This document shows positions 17,465 through 26,983 of a DNA stretch of 64,000 nucleotides, one piece after another (the first letter of the stretch is position 1; every line of letters begins with the position of its first letter). The translations under genes were made by a program, and so were the position numbers. The stretch is taken from NCBI GenBank assembly GCA_964513655.1, contig CAZENQ010000002.1:1-64000 (forward strand), in the 5' to 3' direction. The stretch comes from G020350405 sp964513655. GTDB taxonomy: Bacteria > Planctomycetota > Phycisphaerae > Sedimentisphaerales > Anaerobacaceae. The notes beneath the pieces are model-generated. The model ran no database searches, was not told the origin of the DNA, and was given only the letters and a program-made list of their open reading frames with translations.

Positions 17465-18925
17465 ATGCGAGCAACTGACAAAAAGAAGATTGAGGAAATT
17501 GCGGTAAGTCGTGACATTGACCTGGGCTTGGTTGAGTCTCAGCGGCGGAAGAATCCGGGGTATTACCGGGAGATTGACCGGGCTTGCACGTTTATCGTGC
17601 CTGAAGGAGTACGGGTACTGGAGTTAGGCTGTGCGACGGGGCGGCTGTTGGCTGCGACCCGTCCTTGCTATGGTTTGGGTATCGACATTGATGGGGACAA
17701 GATTGCGGCCGCCCAGCAAATCCATACCGGTCAGAGGAATCTGGAGTTTCGGGTCGGGGACGTTGAAGAGACGGACTTTTCCGGTATGGAGCCTTTTGAC
17801 TATATCATTATCTCGGACCTTCTGTCTGTTTTACGTGATGTTCAGAAGACACTGGCAGGGCTTCATTCGGTGTGCGCGCCGCATACCCGGCTGATTATTA
17901 CGTATCATTCAAATGTCTGGCGGCCAGTGCTGGCCTTGGCGACGCTGCTTGGGAGGCGCTCGCCGGACCCATCCTATAACTGGCTTTCGACGCATGATAT
18001 AGAGAACCTGTTGACCCTTTCCGGTTTTGAGGAGGTCACCCATTCCGGCCGGACACTGCTGCCGGTGCGAATACCGGGACTGAGCTGGATAATGAACCGC
18101 TTTCTGGCGAAGATGCCTATGTTTAACTGGTTTTGCCTGACGTGGGTGCTTGTGGCGCGGCCCTGCCCGGCGGTTGGCCCCGCTAAAGGAAAACGCGATG
18201 AGCCGACGGTCTCGGTTCTTGTGCCAACCCGCAACGAAAAAGGCAATATCGAGGCGGCTTTTACCCAGACGTCGAAGATGGGCAAATGGACGGAACTTGT
18301 CTTTGTAGACGGCAACTCCGACGACGGGACAGTTGAGGAGATTGAGAGGTGCATTGAACAATACAGTGCCCAGTGGCACCGGGCGCTGTTGCTGCGGCAG
18401 AGCGGCAATGGTAAAGGCCAGGCGGTCCGGCAGGGTTTTGCCGAGTGTCAGGGCGAGATTTTGATGATTCTGGACTCGGACCTGACGATGCCTCCGGAGG
18501 AACTGCCCAAGTATTACGAAGCGATTGTCTCGGGCAAGGGCGAGTTTATCAACGGCTGTCGTCTGGTCTATCCGATGGAAAAGAAGGCGATGCGTTTTTT
18601 GAACATGATTGCCAATCATTTTTTTGCCGGCTTGTTCACCTGGCTGCTGGGACAGAGGGTCAAGGACACCCTCTGCGGGACCAAAGTGCTGTGGCGGCGT
18701 GATTATGAGAAAATCTCGGCGAATCGTTCGTATTTCGGAGATTTTGACCCATTCGGAGATTTTGACCTTCTTTTTGGTGCATCTCGTCTTAACCACAAGA
18801 TTGTTGATATGCCGATTCGCTATCGTGAGCGCAGCTACGGTGAAATCAAAATCAGCCGATGGCGGCACGGCTTGCTGCTTCTACGGATGAGCGTGGTGGC
18901 GTTCCGTAAACTGAAGCTGTCGTGA
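17465..18925 (+). CDS. Methyltransferase-GT2 glycosyltransferase fusion
   Basis: A 486-residue two-domain protein. Residues about 27-230 are a class I methyltransferase (VRVLELGCATGRLLA at 49-63; YIIISDLLSVLRDV). Residues about 248-480 are a family 2 glycosyltransferase of the dolichyl/polyprenyl-phosphate sugar transferase type: TVSVLVPTRNEKGNIEAAF, VDGNSDDGTVEEI, ILDSDLTMPPEEL with the DxD-type motif at 337-339, GDFDPFGDFDLLFGA and SYGEIKISRW. It probably makes a lipid-linked sugar and methylates the lipid, sugar or a related substrate. The methyltransferase glycine motif is GCATG instead of GCGTG in its truncated paralogue at 15665. No strong ribosome binding site is seen. Confidence 0.88.
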   Translation: MRATDKKKIEEIAVSRDIDLGLVESQRRKNPGYYREIDRACTFIVPEGVRVLELGCATGRLLAATRPCYGLGIDIDGDKIAAAQQIHTGQRNLEFRVGDVEETDFSGMEPFDYIIISDLLSVLRDVQKTLAGLHSVCAPHTRLIITYHSNVWRPVLALATLLGRRSPDPSYNWLSTHDIENLLTLSGFEEVTHSGRTLLPVRIPGLSWIMNRFLAKMPMFNWFCLTWVLVARPCPAVGPAKGKRDEPTVSVLVPTRNEKGNIEAAFTQTSKMGKWTELVFVDGNSDDGTVEEIERCIEQYSAQWHRALLLRQSGNGKGQAVRQGFAECQGEILMILDSDLTMPPEELPKYYEAIVSGKGEFINGCRLVYPMEKKAMRFLNMIANHFFAGLFTWLLGQRVKDTLCGTKVLWRRDYEKISANRSYFGDFDPFGDFDLLFGASRLNHKIVDMPIRYRERSYGEIKISRWRHGLLLLRMSVVAFRKLKLS

Positions 18926-19146
18926 GCGGACAGCCGGCACCAGCATATTACCCCCAGGCAATATGATTTGGCTGAAGGTTTTCTCGTAGGTTTGCCAATT
19001 GTCGGGTTTGATTTTACAAATGGCCAAGCAATCGTTTTTGCGATAATATATTAGGCATAAGAACTTTTGATTGGCAGCGGTGCCTGGATCTACGCATGAC
19101 AGCAGAGACAAGATGCGAGATATGCAATGGTGTTTAAGGTAGGTAA

Positions 19147-20274
19147 ATGAGTGGTGAGCAAAGAGATTCGGCATCGGACGCGGTTAAAGCTAAGTCAGTT
19201 CGCCCGGCATTGATTGCTTCGGCGAAGACAGTTTCGGATTATTCGATATTTCTGAAGCATCTTTTGGTTGGTTTTGCAGCTGAGTCGGTTCCGACGGCTT
19301 TGATTTGCGCGACGGATTGTGGTATTGATTCTATTGTTCCTCCATCTGTTGAGGTTATCAAGCATCCCGCTTTCGAGATACCGTTGCTGTGGCGGCAAAA
19401 CAGAAGGATTCTTTTAGAGCGACTTGAGAAGTTCAGGCCCACGATTCTGCACTGTTTGTGTGAGAACGAAGCGGCACTTGCCAGGCGATTATCCCACCAG
19501 TTGGCCCTGCCTTATGTATTGACAGTTAATTCGCTACAAAAGCAGTGGCAGCAGGTTTCCATTTCGTCGAAGCGTTGCTCAAGAATCATTGTTCCTGCGA
19601 AAAGTATTGCGGCTAATGTTATGAAAGTTTATCCGGGCTTTACCGACCGGGTTGAGGAGATAAGTATCGGCACGTTTGTCTCGGAGTCAAGCAACTGTTT
19701 CAGTGAGCCCGGCCGACTCGCAAGTTTGGTCACAACCCATCCTTTGGATAATGTCGAGGATTTTGAAAATTTGTTCAGGGCGGTAAAGCATCTGGCGATT
19801 GACAGGTATGAATTTATGCTGGTTATGATGGGGAACGGTGCCGGCGAGAGGCAGGTACGCAAGTTATTGACGAGCCTCGGTCTTCCACAGATTGTTACGA
19901 TTGTTCCAAAATTAGAGCTTTGGCGGCCGCTTCTCGCTGCTGGTGACATTTTCGTCCGGGCTCGGCCGCACAGCACCTTTGACCCTTTATTGCTGGAAGC
20001 CATGAGCGTGGGGACCGCGGTTGCAGGTTGCGAAGGCGGGGTCGATGACCTGATTATCGCGGACAAGACTGCAGTCGTATTCGACCCGGAGGATGAACTT
20101 AGTATAAGGAGCAAGCTTCAACGGTTGTTCGACAGGCCGGAATTAGCACGTCAAATCGCTACGGGCGCACAGCAGTATCTGAGAGAAAATCACTCTGTCA
20201 GCAGTATGGTGTCCTCCATCCTAAAGACGTATCAGGATGCGCAGGGTGAGTGGTCTGCGGGCGGGGGTACATAG
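19147..20274 (+). CDS. GT4-family glycosyltransferase
   Basis: A 375-residue soluble or peripheral GT-B enzyme. The C-terminal donor-binding half is clear: FMLVMMGNGAGERQVRKLL, ILWRPLLAAGDIFVRARPHS-like region near residues 260-280, then DPLLLEAMSVGTAVAGCEGG with the GT4 glutamate, followed by DLIIADKTAVVFDPEDE. The N-terminal acceptor half is less conserved (SAKTVSDYSIFLKHLLVGFA). It would transfer a sugar from a nucleotide donor to a glycan or lipid acceptor. It follows the methyltransferase-GT2 gene on the same strand after 221 bases and converges with the giant caspase-like gene. Confidence 0.86.
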   Translation: MSGEQRDSASDAVKAKSVRPALIASAKTVSDYSIFLKHLLVGFAAESVPTALICATDCGIDSIVPPSVEVIKHPAFEIPLLWRQNRRILLERLEKFRPTILHCLCENEAALARRLSHQLALPYVLTVNSLQKQWQQVSISSKRCSRIIVPAKSIAANVMKVYPGFTDRVEEISIGTFVSESSNCFSEPGRLASLVTTHPLDNVEDFENLFRAVKHLAIDRYEFMLVMMGNGAGERQVRKLLTSLGLPQIVTIVPKLELWRPLLAAGDIFVRARPHSTFDPLLLEAMSVGTAVAGCEGGVDDLIIADKTAVVFDPEDELSIRSKLQRLFDRPELARQIATGAQQYLRENHSVSSMVSSILKTYQDAQGEWSAGGGT

Positions 20275-20314
20275 CAGACGGCGTTCTGCGAAAAGCTGAA
20301 AGCGTTTTTTCATT

Positions 20315-23300
20315 CTACCATAGAGTAAATGTTGAACCAGCGTCTCCGTCAAACTCCATTGGTTCATCGGCTCCGCCGGGGTCATATTGACCGTCAGCCC
20401 AGGTGAAACATTCTTCCATAGTTGTGTCGGGGTCGGAGCCGAAATGGTCTATCAAGCCGGCTTCGAGGAACCAGTAAGTCCAGGCGCCGTTGCTGTAAGC
20501 AGGCTCTTCGAGGCGGCATCCGTTCGGGTCGCAGGAGGTGGTGGCGTAGAGATAGGCGGCGTTTGGCATTGCCGCAAGCTCATCAAGCATCCCGCCGGCA
20601 AAGCAGGTGTCAAGAAATACAAATACCGGGCAGGGCGCCGACTGGAGAATGTTCGCCAGTTCGTGGTCCCAAAGGTCACCGTCTTCGCCGTACATACCCG
20701 AGTTTGAATCCCAAGCGCAGAGCCATGAGTTTCCAACGCCGTCGCCATCGCCATGGCCTGAGAAGACAAAGGCGAGGACATCGTCGGCTTCGGCATTATT
20801 GACCATATTCTGCAATGCAGTTTTTATGTTTGTCTCAGTGGCGAGCCCGTCGTATTGCGGGTAGTTGGCCGCGTGACTGTCACCATATACCCGGATGTGC
20901 TCGTAGCCAAGGCCGGCAAAATAGCTGTACCAGTCGTTGGCGTCTTCAGCGCCGAAGTTAACGTCGGGAATATCGTTGTAGTCGGAGATTCCGACGATTA
21001 CAGCCGAATGTAAGGTTTTGTAGTCGGCGGTGGCCAGCCAGTTATCAGTGAATATGTCGAGGTCGAACATATCGATGGAATCATCCTGTGGTGTGCTTAT
21101 ATCGAAGGTCGTATTAAATTGTGAGTCTCCAGCCTCGGTTGACCAGGCGCCGCCTAATTGACCAAAGTCGAAAAAGTCAATGTCGCAGTCGCCGTCAAAG
21201 TCGCCGATGTATGTTGAGGAAAACTCGTGGGCGCCCATATCTACGGTGCTGACGCCGCCACAGTCGCCATCAGCGAATCTTGGCCGGCCGTCGAGGTCGA
21301 GTGGTGTTGGTTCGAGCGTGTCGCCGTCGTTGTCGAGGTCGGCAGTATCAGGAGGTACCAGGCTGTCGTCGCCGGCGTCCCTGCACGGCGAGGTGGACAG
21401 CAGTTGCACCTGGTCTGGAATGTCTGCCAAAAACGGGTCATAACCGATATTGCCGGTGCCGCCAAGACCGCCGGTCCAGCCCTGTATGCAGCTGTGCGAG
21501 ACCACCGGGGCGGCGCCTGAAATCTGGGCTGACTCGCCCGAGCCGGTGCTGTCGATATTCTCCCAGAAGATGCAGTTGGAGAATGGGTTGCCTAAAAGGT
21601 GGCGTCCGCCGCCGCCAAGGTTTGCCGCGGAGTTGCCGGCAAACGTGCAGTTGGTGGCGTTGAAAGTTGCGTTGGAATCGGCGTAGAAACCTCCGCCGTC
21701 GCCGGTCGTTGCTGAATTACCTGTGAACACGCAGTTTGTTGCAATGAAAATTCCATTGGCGTCAACTGATACGCCGCCGCCGTTGCCGCTTGTGGCGGTA
21801 TTTCCGAGGAACTGGCAGTTTACGGCGTTGAAAGTTACGTTGGGCTCTGCGAGGACACCGCCGCCATCGTAGTTGGCCTCGTTGTTCCAGATGATATTGT
21901 TGACCAGTTGAAGCTCCGCAGTTGAGCCGCCGGAATAAACACCACCGTAAACGCCGGCGCCATCTTGGGCAAGATTATTGGAAATAATATTATTGTTGAT
22001 GATAAACGGCGGGGATAAGGATGAACCTTCGTAGTAAATTCCGCTGCCGTAATTGGCATCGTTGTCACTGATATTATTGTCCTTTATAACGATTTGCGAA
22101 GACGAATTGTTTCGGATGGCTATGCCGCCGCCGTAAACCGTTCCCGAAGTGCCAAGAGGTGCGCAGCCCGTTATGACATTATCCTTGATGACACACCGTC
22201 TAGGTCCGGCGCCACTGTGGCCCGAATATATGCCGGCGCCGGAGCCCCTTCTCACGAAATTATTAATGATCCAATTATTTTGGATTGTGCAGCTGCTCTC
22301 GAACAAGGCAATGCCGCCCCCGAATCCGTCTTTGGTTGAACTGCCGGCTATATTGTCGATGGCCTCGTTGTTGAAGACAATAATGTTGGGTGCAATAGAC
22401 AGTGGGGGTGAGTTGGCACATAAGATACCTCCCCCGTAGTAGTGGTCTAAGGCATTTGCATTGCCGCCCGTAATTTTGAAGCCGTCAATCGTGACGTTGT
22501 CGACACCAGTGATAGTGACGACGTGGTAGCTGTTCTCACCTCGCGATGGGTGATTCGGCTCACCGACGTCGTTGCCGTCGAGGTCTCCGGTGAGAATCGC
22601 CTTATAGGCATTTGGGTCTCTATCTTCCCACGTGCCGCCGCCGGAGGGAAAGCCACCGTAGATGGTCAGTCCATCGGAAAGTTTGAACGTGGCCTCTCGG
22701 TCGCCGCTACCGGGTGCGTTGCTCGTATTTACATCGGGCTTGTAGCTTCCGGTCGCCACCCAGATGTCCTTGCCGCTTGCATTTGCGTCCGCCAGCGCGT
22801 CCTGGAGATATCTGTAGGCGTCGGTCCAGTTGTTACCGTCATTGTTACCCGGCGCATCGTCATCAACATATACCAAAAAAGTTGTGTTGCACAGCCAGTT
22901 AATGGTTCTGCTCAAATTATTCGTGCCGTCGTCGGCATATATGGTGTTGCCTCCTGAAGCATCAGAATCCTTAACGGTCACGTTATTAATGGAAGGATTG
23001 TTGGTATCTGTGGTATGGTCGTTCAAGAGCCATTGTATCCCATCTGTTGAAGATTGCAGTTTTATCCTGTTCGAACTATCAAAGCCGTCGAGTGTTACTG
23101 TTGCGCAGGGGTCGACGTCGACCACTGAATTTTTGCGGACATACCAGTTAATGTCACCAGTTGCCCCGCCAAGCTGCAATATCAGGCTGCCGTCGATATC
23201 CACGTCGGTAGTGCCACCTTCGCCCGTATAAATATCCAAGCCGCCGGTAGTTGCCTGCAGCGTGCCAGTGGAAGTTACAGTAAGCTTACCATCAACTTTT

Positions 23301-26300
23301 AAGTCAGGACCTGTTAGGCTGCGCGTCCCCGAGGAGACGATGAGGTCGTCGAAGGGGTCGGAGCCGGGGCCGAAGGTCCCCGAGCCGTCGAGGGTGACCG
23401 GGGCGCCGTCATGATTGAATGTGCCGTTGTTGACCCAGGCAGCTGTGACCTTGATAGGATTTCCGCCGGTGCTGAAGGTGTCTGTGACTTTCTCAATCAC
23501 GAAATCACCGGAAAGCTCCATAAAGCCGCCGAGTGTGACGGTTAGGTCCACGTCACCGTCGATTCTGAGGTGGTGAAAGGTACTGTACCCTGTGAAAATT
23601 GTCTGTGAGCCTGAGCCGTCGAAGGTGACGGTTGCGCTGTCGGGATTGAAGGTATCGTTGTTTGTCCAGTCGCCGGCTACGGATATGTCGTGGCCATTAG
23701 CATCCAGTACGCCTGAATTGATAGTCAGGTCGCCGTCCACATCCAAATCGTTGCCCGATAGTGTCAGCCCGGAGCCGCTCAACTCAAGGTTGTAAAAGGC
23801 CCTGCCCGGTCCCGTTCCGCCTGAGTCGACTATTGATAGTCCCTCGAAGAACACAGTCCCGCCGTCGTGATTGAATGTTCCGTTGTTGACCCAGGCAGCT
23901 GCGACCTTGATAGGATTTCCGCCGGTGCTGAAGGTGTCTGTGACTTTCTCAATCACGAAATCACCGGAAAGCTCCATAAAGCCGCCGAGTGTGACGGTTA
24001 GGTCCACGTCACCGTCGATTCTGAGGTGGTGAAAGGTACTGTACCCTGTGAAAATTGTCTGTGAGCCTGAGCCGTCGAAGGTGACGGTTGCGCTGTCGGG
24101 ATTGAAGGTATCGTTGTTTGTCCAGTCGCCGGCTACGGAGAGGTCGTGGTCGTTGGCGTCCAGCACGCCTGAGTTGATAGTAAGGTTGCCTTTGACGGAG
24201 ATATTGGTGCCGGCGGTTACCGCTGCACCGCCGGTTTTACCGATTGTCAGATTGTGGAAAGTAGGGCTTACTTCGCCCGCAATCTTTGCCCCGGAGCCGC
24301 CGGATAATTCCACAGTTCCGCCGCTCGGCGTAAAATCAGCCCCGGAGTCGACCGAAAACGACGCTGCTATCCTTATTGTTCCTCCTGTGATGTCCTCAGC
24401 ACTTGCGCTGCTAAAAGTAAAATCGCCTTGGAGAACCAGCATATCACCCACGTCCAGTGCAAGCCGGCTGAACAGTCCTCCGCCAGAAAACTCAATGTCA
24501 TTGGCGCAGGTGAACGTCACATCGGCATTGGAGAAATCGAGTGTGCCGCTATTTACCCAGGTTTTGTTGGAAGAACCGCAGCCGTCTGTTGTAATAAAGA
24601 GCCGGTCATTGACATTGGCCTTTTCCACTTCAAGGTCGTGGAACGTGGTGGCGGTTGTACCAGCTATGGTGGAGTTTGCTGGACCTGTAAATCTGACCGT
24701 CGACGTGCCGGGACTGAATGTGCCGCTGTTTGTCCAGTCGCCGGATACATTGAGTGTCTGTCCAAGACCACCGTTAAGCGTTCCCCCAGGCAAAACATTC
24801 ATATCCAAACAGTATCCGGGAACATCAAGCAACGGGTCATACGGACTACCGGCAGGAATACACACATCGGCTGCGGAGTCGGGAATTCCTGAGGGCGACC
24901 AGTTGTTACCATCGCTCCAAACAGAGGATATGGAACCTACCCAACGTTTGTAGTGTACCCAAATCACGTGTCCGTCCTCATCAGGGTCCCCGTCAAAGTC
25001 GTAGTCTTCGCCGGCACCGGCTCCACTCCAATCTGTAAATTCAATTATAGAACCTGAAGCATTTGGCTGAACGTTGTACCGGTCGCTTCCGTTGGGACCG
25101 GGGCCGAAAGAGCATCCATCAAATGTCTCGGTCATAGAAATCCGAGTGACGTAGAGAAATTTACTTCCGGAAGAATCGATAAAGTTTCCAAAGGACACGT
25201 TATTGAAAGTTGCCGAACCGCTGCCGCCTATTTCAACCGGATTCGCATAGTTGATGTTCGCCCCGGGAACGTTAATATCTCCATTGAAAGTCAGACCATA
25301 GCCTGTCGTCGATGTTCCCGTGATGGTAGGCGTGGTGCCTGCGATGGTGAAAGCGCCGTCGACCGTGACAGTTGTGCCGTCTGTGATTTCCAAGCTGCCG
25401 CCGCTTTTGTCTATAGTCAGTCCATAAAAGGTCCCATTGCTGTTTATTGTCTGGTTGCTTGCGCCGTCAAGTATGACGGTTCCGCCGCTCGGCGAAAAAT
25501 CAGCGCCGGAGTCGACCGAAAACGACCCTGCTATCTTTATCGTTCCCCCTGTGATGTCCTCGGAACTTGCACTGCTAAAAGAGAAATCGCCTTGAAGAAC
25601 CAGCATATCGGCCACGTCCAGTCTAAGCCCGCTGGAAAGTCCTCCCCCGGAAAACTCAATATCATTGACGCAGGTAAATGTCACATCGGCATTTGATAAG
25701 TCGAGCGTCCCGCTATTTACTGAAGTTTTGTTGGAAGAACCGCAGCCGTCTGTCGTAATAAAGACCCGGTCATTGACATCGGCCTTTTCCAGCTTAAGGT
25801 AGTAGAATGTGGTGGCGTTTGTGCCGGCTATGGTGGAGTTTCCATCTCCTGTGAATCTGACTGTAGACGTGCCGGGACTGAACGTACCGTTGTTTGTCCA
25901 GTTGCCGCCGACGTAAAGATTGCTGGCGTTGGCGTCGAGAGTACCAGAGTTGATAGTTAGATTGCCTGCGATATTTACATCTTGCCCGTTCGTCCTGGAT
26001 GAGCCTGTGGATTCAAAGGCGAAATCGCCGGCCAGGGTTTGGCCAAACAGCTCAAGTTCCACGCCCGCACCGGTGACTCTTACGTTGTTGAACGTCTTGT
26101 TCGGGTCGGTGCCGCCTGTAATGATTATCTGCGGACCCGGGCCGTCGAATGTCACTGTGCCGCCGTCGTGATTAAACGTGCCGTTGTTCGACCAGTCTCC
26201 GGCGACATTCACATCGTGTCCGCCGGTGCTGAATGTGCTTGTGGTTTTCTTAAAAACGAAATTACCCAAAAGCTGCACGAACCCCCCGATCGTCACGTTC

Positions 26301-26686
26301 GGCCCGCTAATGGTTATATTGTTGAACATGTTGTTTGGCTCGGCTCCGCCCGGGGTGATTATCTGTGGGCCAGAACCGTCAAAGTCCACCGTGCTTGAGC
26401 CTTCGGCGAACGAGCCCGAATTACTCCAGTTGCCCTCAAGTCTAATCAGAGAATCCCCTCCAACACCGGAGTTGGCATCGAGAATTCCGCCGTTGATGTT
26501 AATACCTCCTGTACCGATATTTACGTCATAACCGTTGGTAATAAAGATATCGCTCGAGTTGATGACCAGCGACGTAGCCACATAGTTGGCATCCAAAGAG
26601 GTTGTTTCGGCACCAGCGGTGGACACCATAACCAGCAAAAATAACGAGATTCCTACCCATGACTTCGGATTTGTTTCTTTCGCCAT
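20315..26686 (-). CDS. Giant exported protein: filament-type repeats, beta-helix, dockerin-like module, C-terminal caspase-like protease
   Basis: A 2123-residue protein with AAGGAGG before its ATG and a signal peptide (ends VSTAGA). About residues 30-1250 hold repeated units of the type GDWTNNGTFNPDSATVTFDG, like filamentous-adhesin or autotransporter repeats. About 1265-1800 is a right-handed beta-helix starting FLVYVDDDAPGNNDGNNWTD, with many GGG-V-NNT turns. About 1820-1885 is a dockerin-like pair (GDFDGDCDIDFFDFGQL; DDSIDMFDLDIFTDNWL). Residues 1893-2123 are caspase-like (C14-type): HSAVIVGISDYND, FVFSGHGDGDG with His1978, and FVFLDTCFAGG with Cys2028. The His/Cys dyad is intact. It probably acts at the cell surface; substrates are unknown. 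No sorting signal is seen at the C-terminus. A promoter and hairpin-rich leader lie upstream. Confidence 0.9.
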   Translation of the reverse strand: MAKETNPKSWVGISLFLLVMVSTAGAETTSLDANYVATSLVINSSDIFITNGYDVNIGTGGININGGILDANSGVGGDSLIRLEGNWSNSGSFAEGSSTVDFDGSGPQIITPGGAEPNNMFNNITISGPNVTIGGFVQLLGNFVFKKTTSTFSTGGHDVNVAGDWSNNGTFNHDGGTVTFDGPGPQIIITGGTDPNKTFNNVRVTGAGVELELFGQTLAGDFAFESTGSSRTNGQDVNIAGNLTINSGTLDANASNLYVGGNWTNNGTFSPGTSTVRFTGDGNSTIAGTNATTFYYLKLEKADVNDRVFITTDGCGSSNKTSVNSGTLDLSNADVTFTCVNDIEFSGGGLSSGLRLDVADMLVLQGDFSFSSASSEDITGGTIKIAGSFSVDSGADFSPSGGTVILDGASNQTINSNGTFYGLTIDKSGGSLEITDGTTVTVDGAFTIAGTTPTITGTSTTGYGLTFNGDINVPGANINYANPVEIGGSGSATFNNVSFGNFIDSSGSKFLYVTRISMTETFDGCSFGPGPNGSDRYNVQPNASGSIIEFTDWSGAGAGEDYDFDGDPDEDGHVIWVHYKRWVGSISSVWSDGNNWSPSGIPDSAADVCIPAGSPYDPLLDVPGYCLDMNVLPGGTLNGGLGQTLNVSGDWTNSGTFSPGTSTVRFTGPANSTIAGTTATTFHDLEVEKANVNDRLFITTDGCGSSNKTWVNSGTLDFSNADVTFTCANDIEFSGGGLFSRLALDVGDMLVLQGDFTFSSASAEDITGGTIRIAASFSVDSGADFTPSGGTVELSGGSGAKIAGEVSPTFHNLTIGKTGGAAVTAGTNISVKGNLTINSGVLDANDHDLSVAGDWTNNDTFNPDSATVTFDGSGSQTIFTGYSTFHHLRIDGDVDLTVTLGGFMELSGDFVIEKVTDTFSTGGNPIKVAAAWVNNGTFNHDGGTVFFEGLSIVDSGGTGPGRAFYNLELSGSGLTLSGNDLDVDGDLTINSGVLDANGHDISVAGDWTNNDTFNPDSATVTFDGSGSQTIFTGYSTFHHLRIDGDVDLTVTLGGFMELSGDFVIEKVTDTFSTGGNPIKVTAAWVNNGTFNHDGAPVTLDGSGTFGPGSDPFDDLIVSSGTRSLTGPDLKVDGKLTVTSTGTLQATTGGLDIYTGEGGTTDVDIDGSLILQLGGATGDINWYVRKNSVVDVDPCATVTLDGFDSSNRIKLQSSTDGIQWLLNDHTTDTNNPSINNVTVKDSDASGGNTIYADDGTNNLSRTINWLCNTTFLVYVDDDAPGNNDGNNWTDAYRYLQDALADANASGKDIWVATGSYKPDVNTSNAPGSGDREATFKLSDGLTIYGGFPSGGGTWEDRDPNAYKAILTGDLDGNDVGEPNHPSRGENSYHVVTITGVDNVTIDGFKITGGNANALDHYYGGGILCANSPPLSIAPNIIVFNNEAIDNIAGSSTKDGFGGGIALFESSCTIQNNWIINNFVRRGSGAGIYSGHSGAGPRRCVIKDNVITGCAPLGTSGTVYGGGIAIRNNSSSQIVIKDNNISDNDANYGSGIYYEGSSLSPPFIINNNIISNNLAQDGAGVYGGVYSGGSTAELQLVNNIIWNNEANYDGGGVLAEPNVTFNAVNCQFLGNTATSGNGGGVSVDANGIFIATNCVFTGNSATTGDGGGFYADSNATFNATNCTFAGNSAANLGGGGRHLLGNPFSNCIFWENIDSTGSGESAQISGAAPVVSHSCIQGWTGGLGGTGNIGYDPFLADIPDQVQLLSTSPCRDAGDDSLVPPDTADLDNDGDTLEPTPLDLDGRPRFADGDCGGVSTVDMGAHEFSSTYIGDFDGDCDIDFFDFGQLGGAWSTEAGDSQFNTTFDISTPQDDSIDMFDLDIFTDNWLATADYKTLHSAVIVGISDYNDIPDVNFGAEDANDWYSYFAGLGYEHIRVYGDSHAANYPQYDGLATETNIKTALQNMVNNAEADDVLAFVFSGHGDGDGVGNSWLCAWDSNSGMYGEDGDLWDHELANILQSAPCPVFVFLDTCFAGGMLDELAAMPNAAYLYATTSCDPNGCRLEEPAYSNGAWTYWFLEAGLIDHFGSDPDTTMEECFTWADGQYDPGGADEPMEFDGDAGSTFTLW
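23424..23683 (-). repeat. Long internal direct repeat, copy 1 (giant protein gene)
   Basis: About 260 bases repeated at 23880-24139 with a constant offset of 456 and one difference found by eye (23445 versus 23901). It encodes the unit ending TVTLGGFMELSGDFVIEKVT and neighbours. The near identity suggests recent duplication or gene conversion; it is also a place where assembly could go wrong. Confidence 0.9.
23880..24139 (-). repeat. Long internal direct repeat, copy 2 (giant protein gene)
   Basis: Second copy of the 260-base unit at 23424-23683, in frame with it (456 is divisible by 3), so a deletion or further duplication by recombination would leave the reading frame open. Confidence 0.9.
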
Positions 26687-26804
26687 CCTTCATCCTCCTT
26701 CCTTCGGGCGGTTCGGCCCGACAGATAGATTAATCAGCTTTTTAGTGGGGGAAAGCCTGATTGGGTGTCGCCCTCTCACCACTCCTTTATCCGTTTTAGG
26801 ATTG
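26687..26804 (-). promoter_or_regulatory. Hairpin-rich 5' leader of the giant protein gene
   Basis: The predicted transcript has a leader of about 117 bases with three successive potential hairpins: GGTG/CACC around 26764-26780, a longer stem AATCAG-type with one bulge at 26732-26762, and TCGGGC/GCCCGA at 26704-26721 ending four bases before the AAGGAGG ribosome site. I do not recognise a known riboswitch class. The last stem could occlude the ribosome site. Confidence 0.45.
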
Positions 26805-26810
26805 AACCAT

Positions 26811-26839
26811 ATTTTATACGGGTGACCTGCAAATGTCAA
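26811..26839 (-). promoter_or_regulatory. Sigma-70-like promoter of the giant protein gene
   Basis: On the minus strand TTGACA (26839-26834) and TAAAAT (26816-26811) are separated by exactly 17 bases. Transcription should start near 26804. Confidence 0.7.
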
Positions 26840-26983
26840 GAAATTAACAGGCGTTTTTTTTGCTGTGCGTTTGTTGCCAATTCTGGGCCGTGGAGACACA
26901 CCGACATCGCTGTCGGGGCGAGGATGCATCCTTTAGCCTTGTGCAGCAAATCGTCTGCCCACAGCGGAAGTCTCGTTATGCTA

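Noticed and set aside
22523..22957. Several plus-strand ORFs of 60-300 codons opposite the giant gene at 20315-26686
   Set aside because: They are shadows of the repetitive minus-strand coding sequence; the longest (24048-24953) repeats because the gene itself is internally duplicated.
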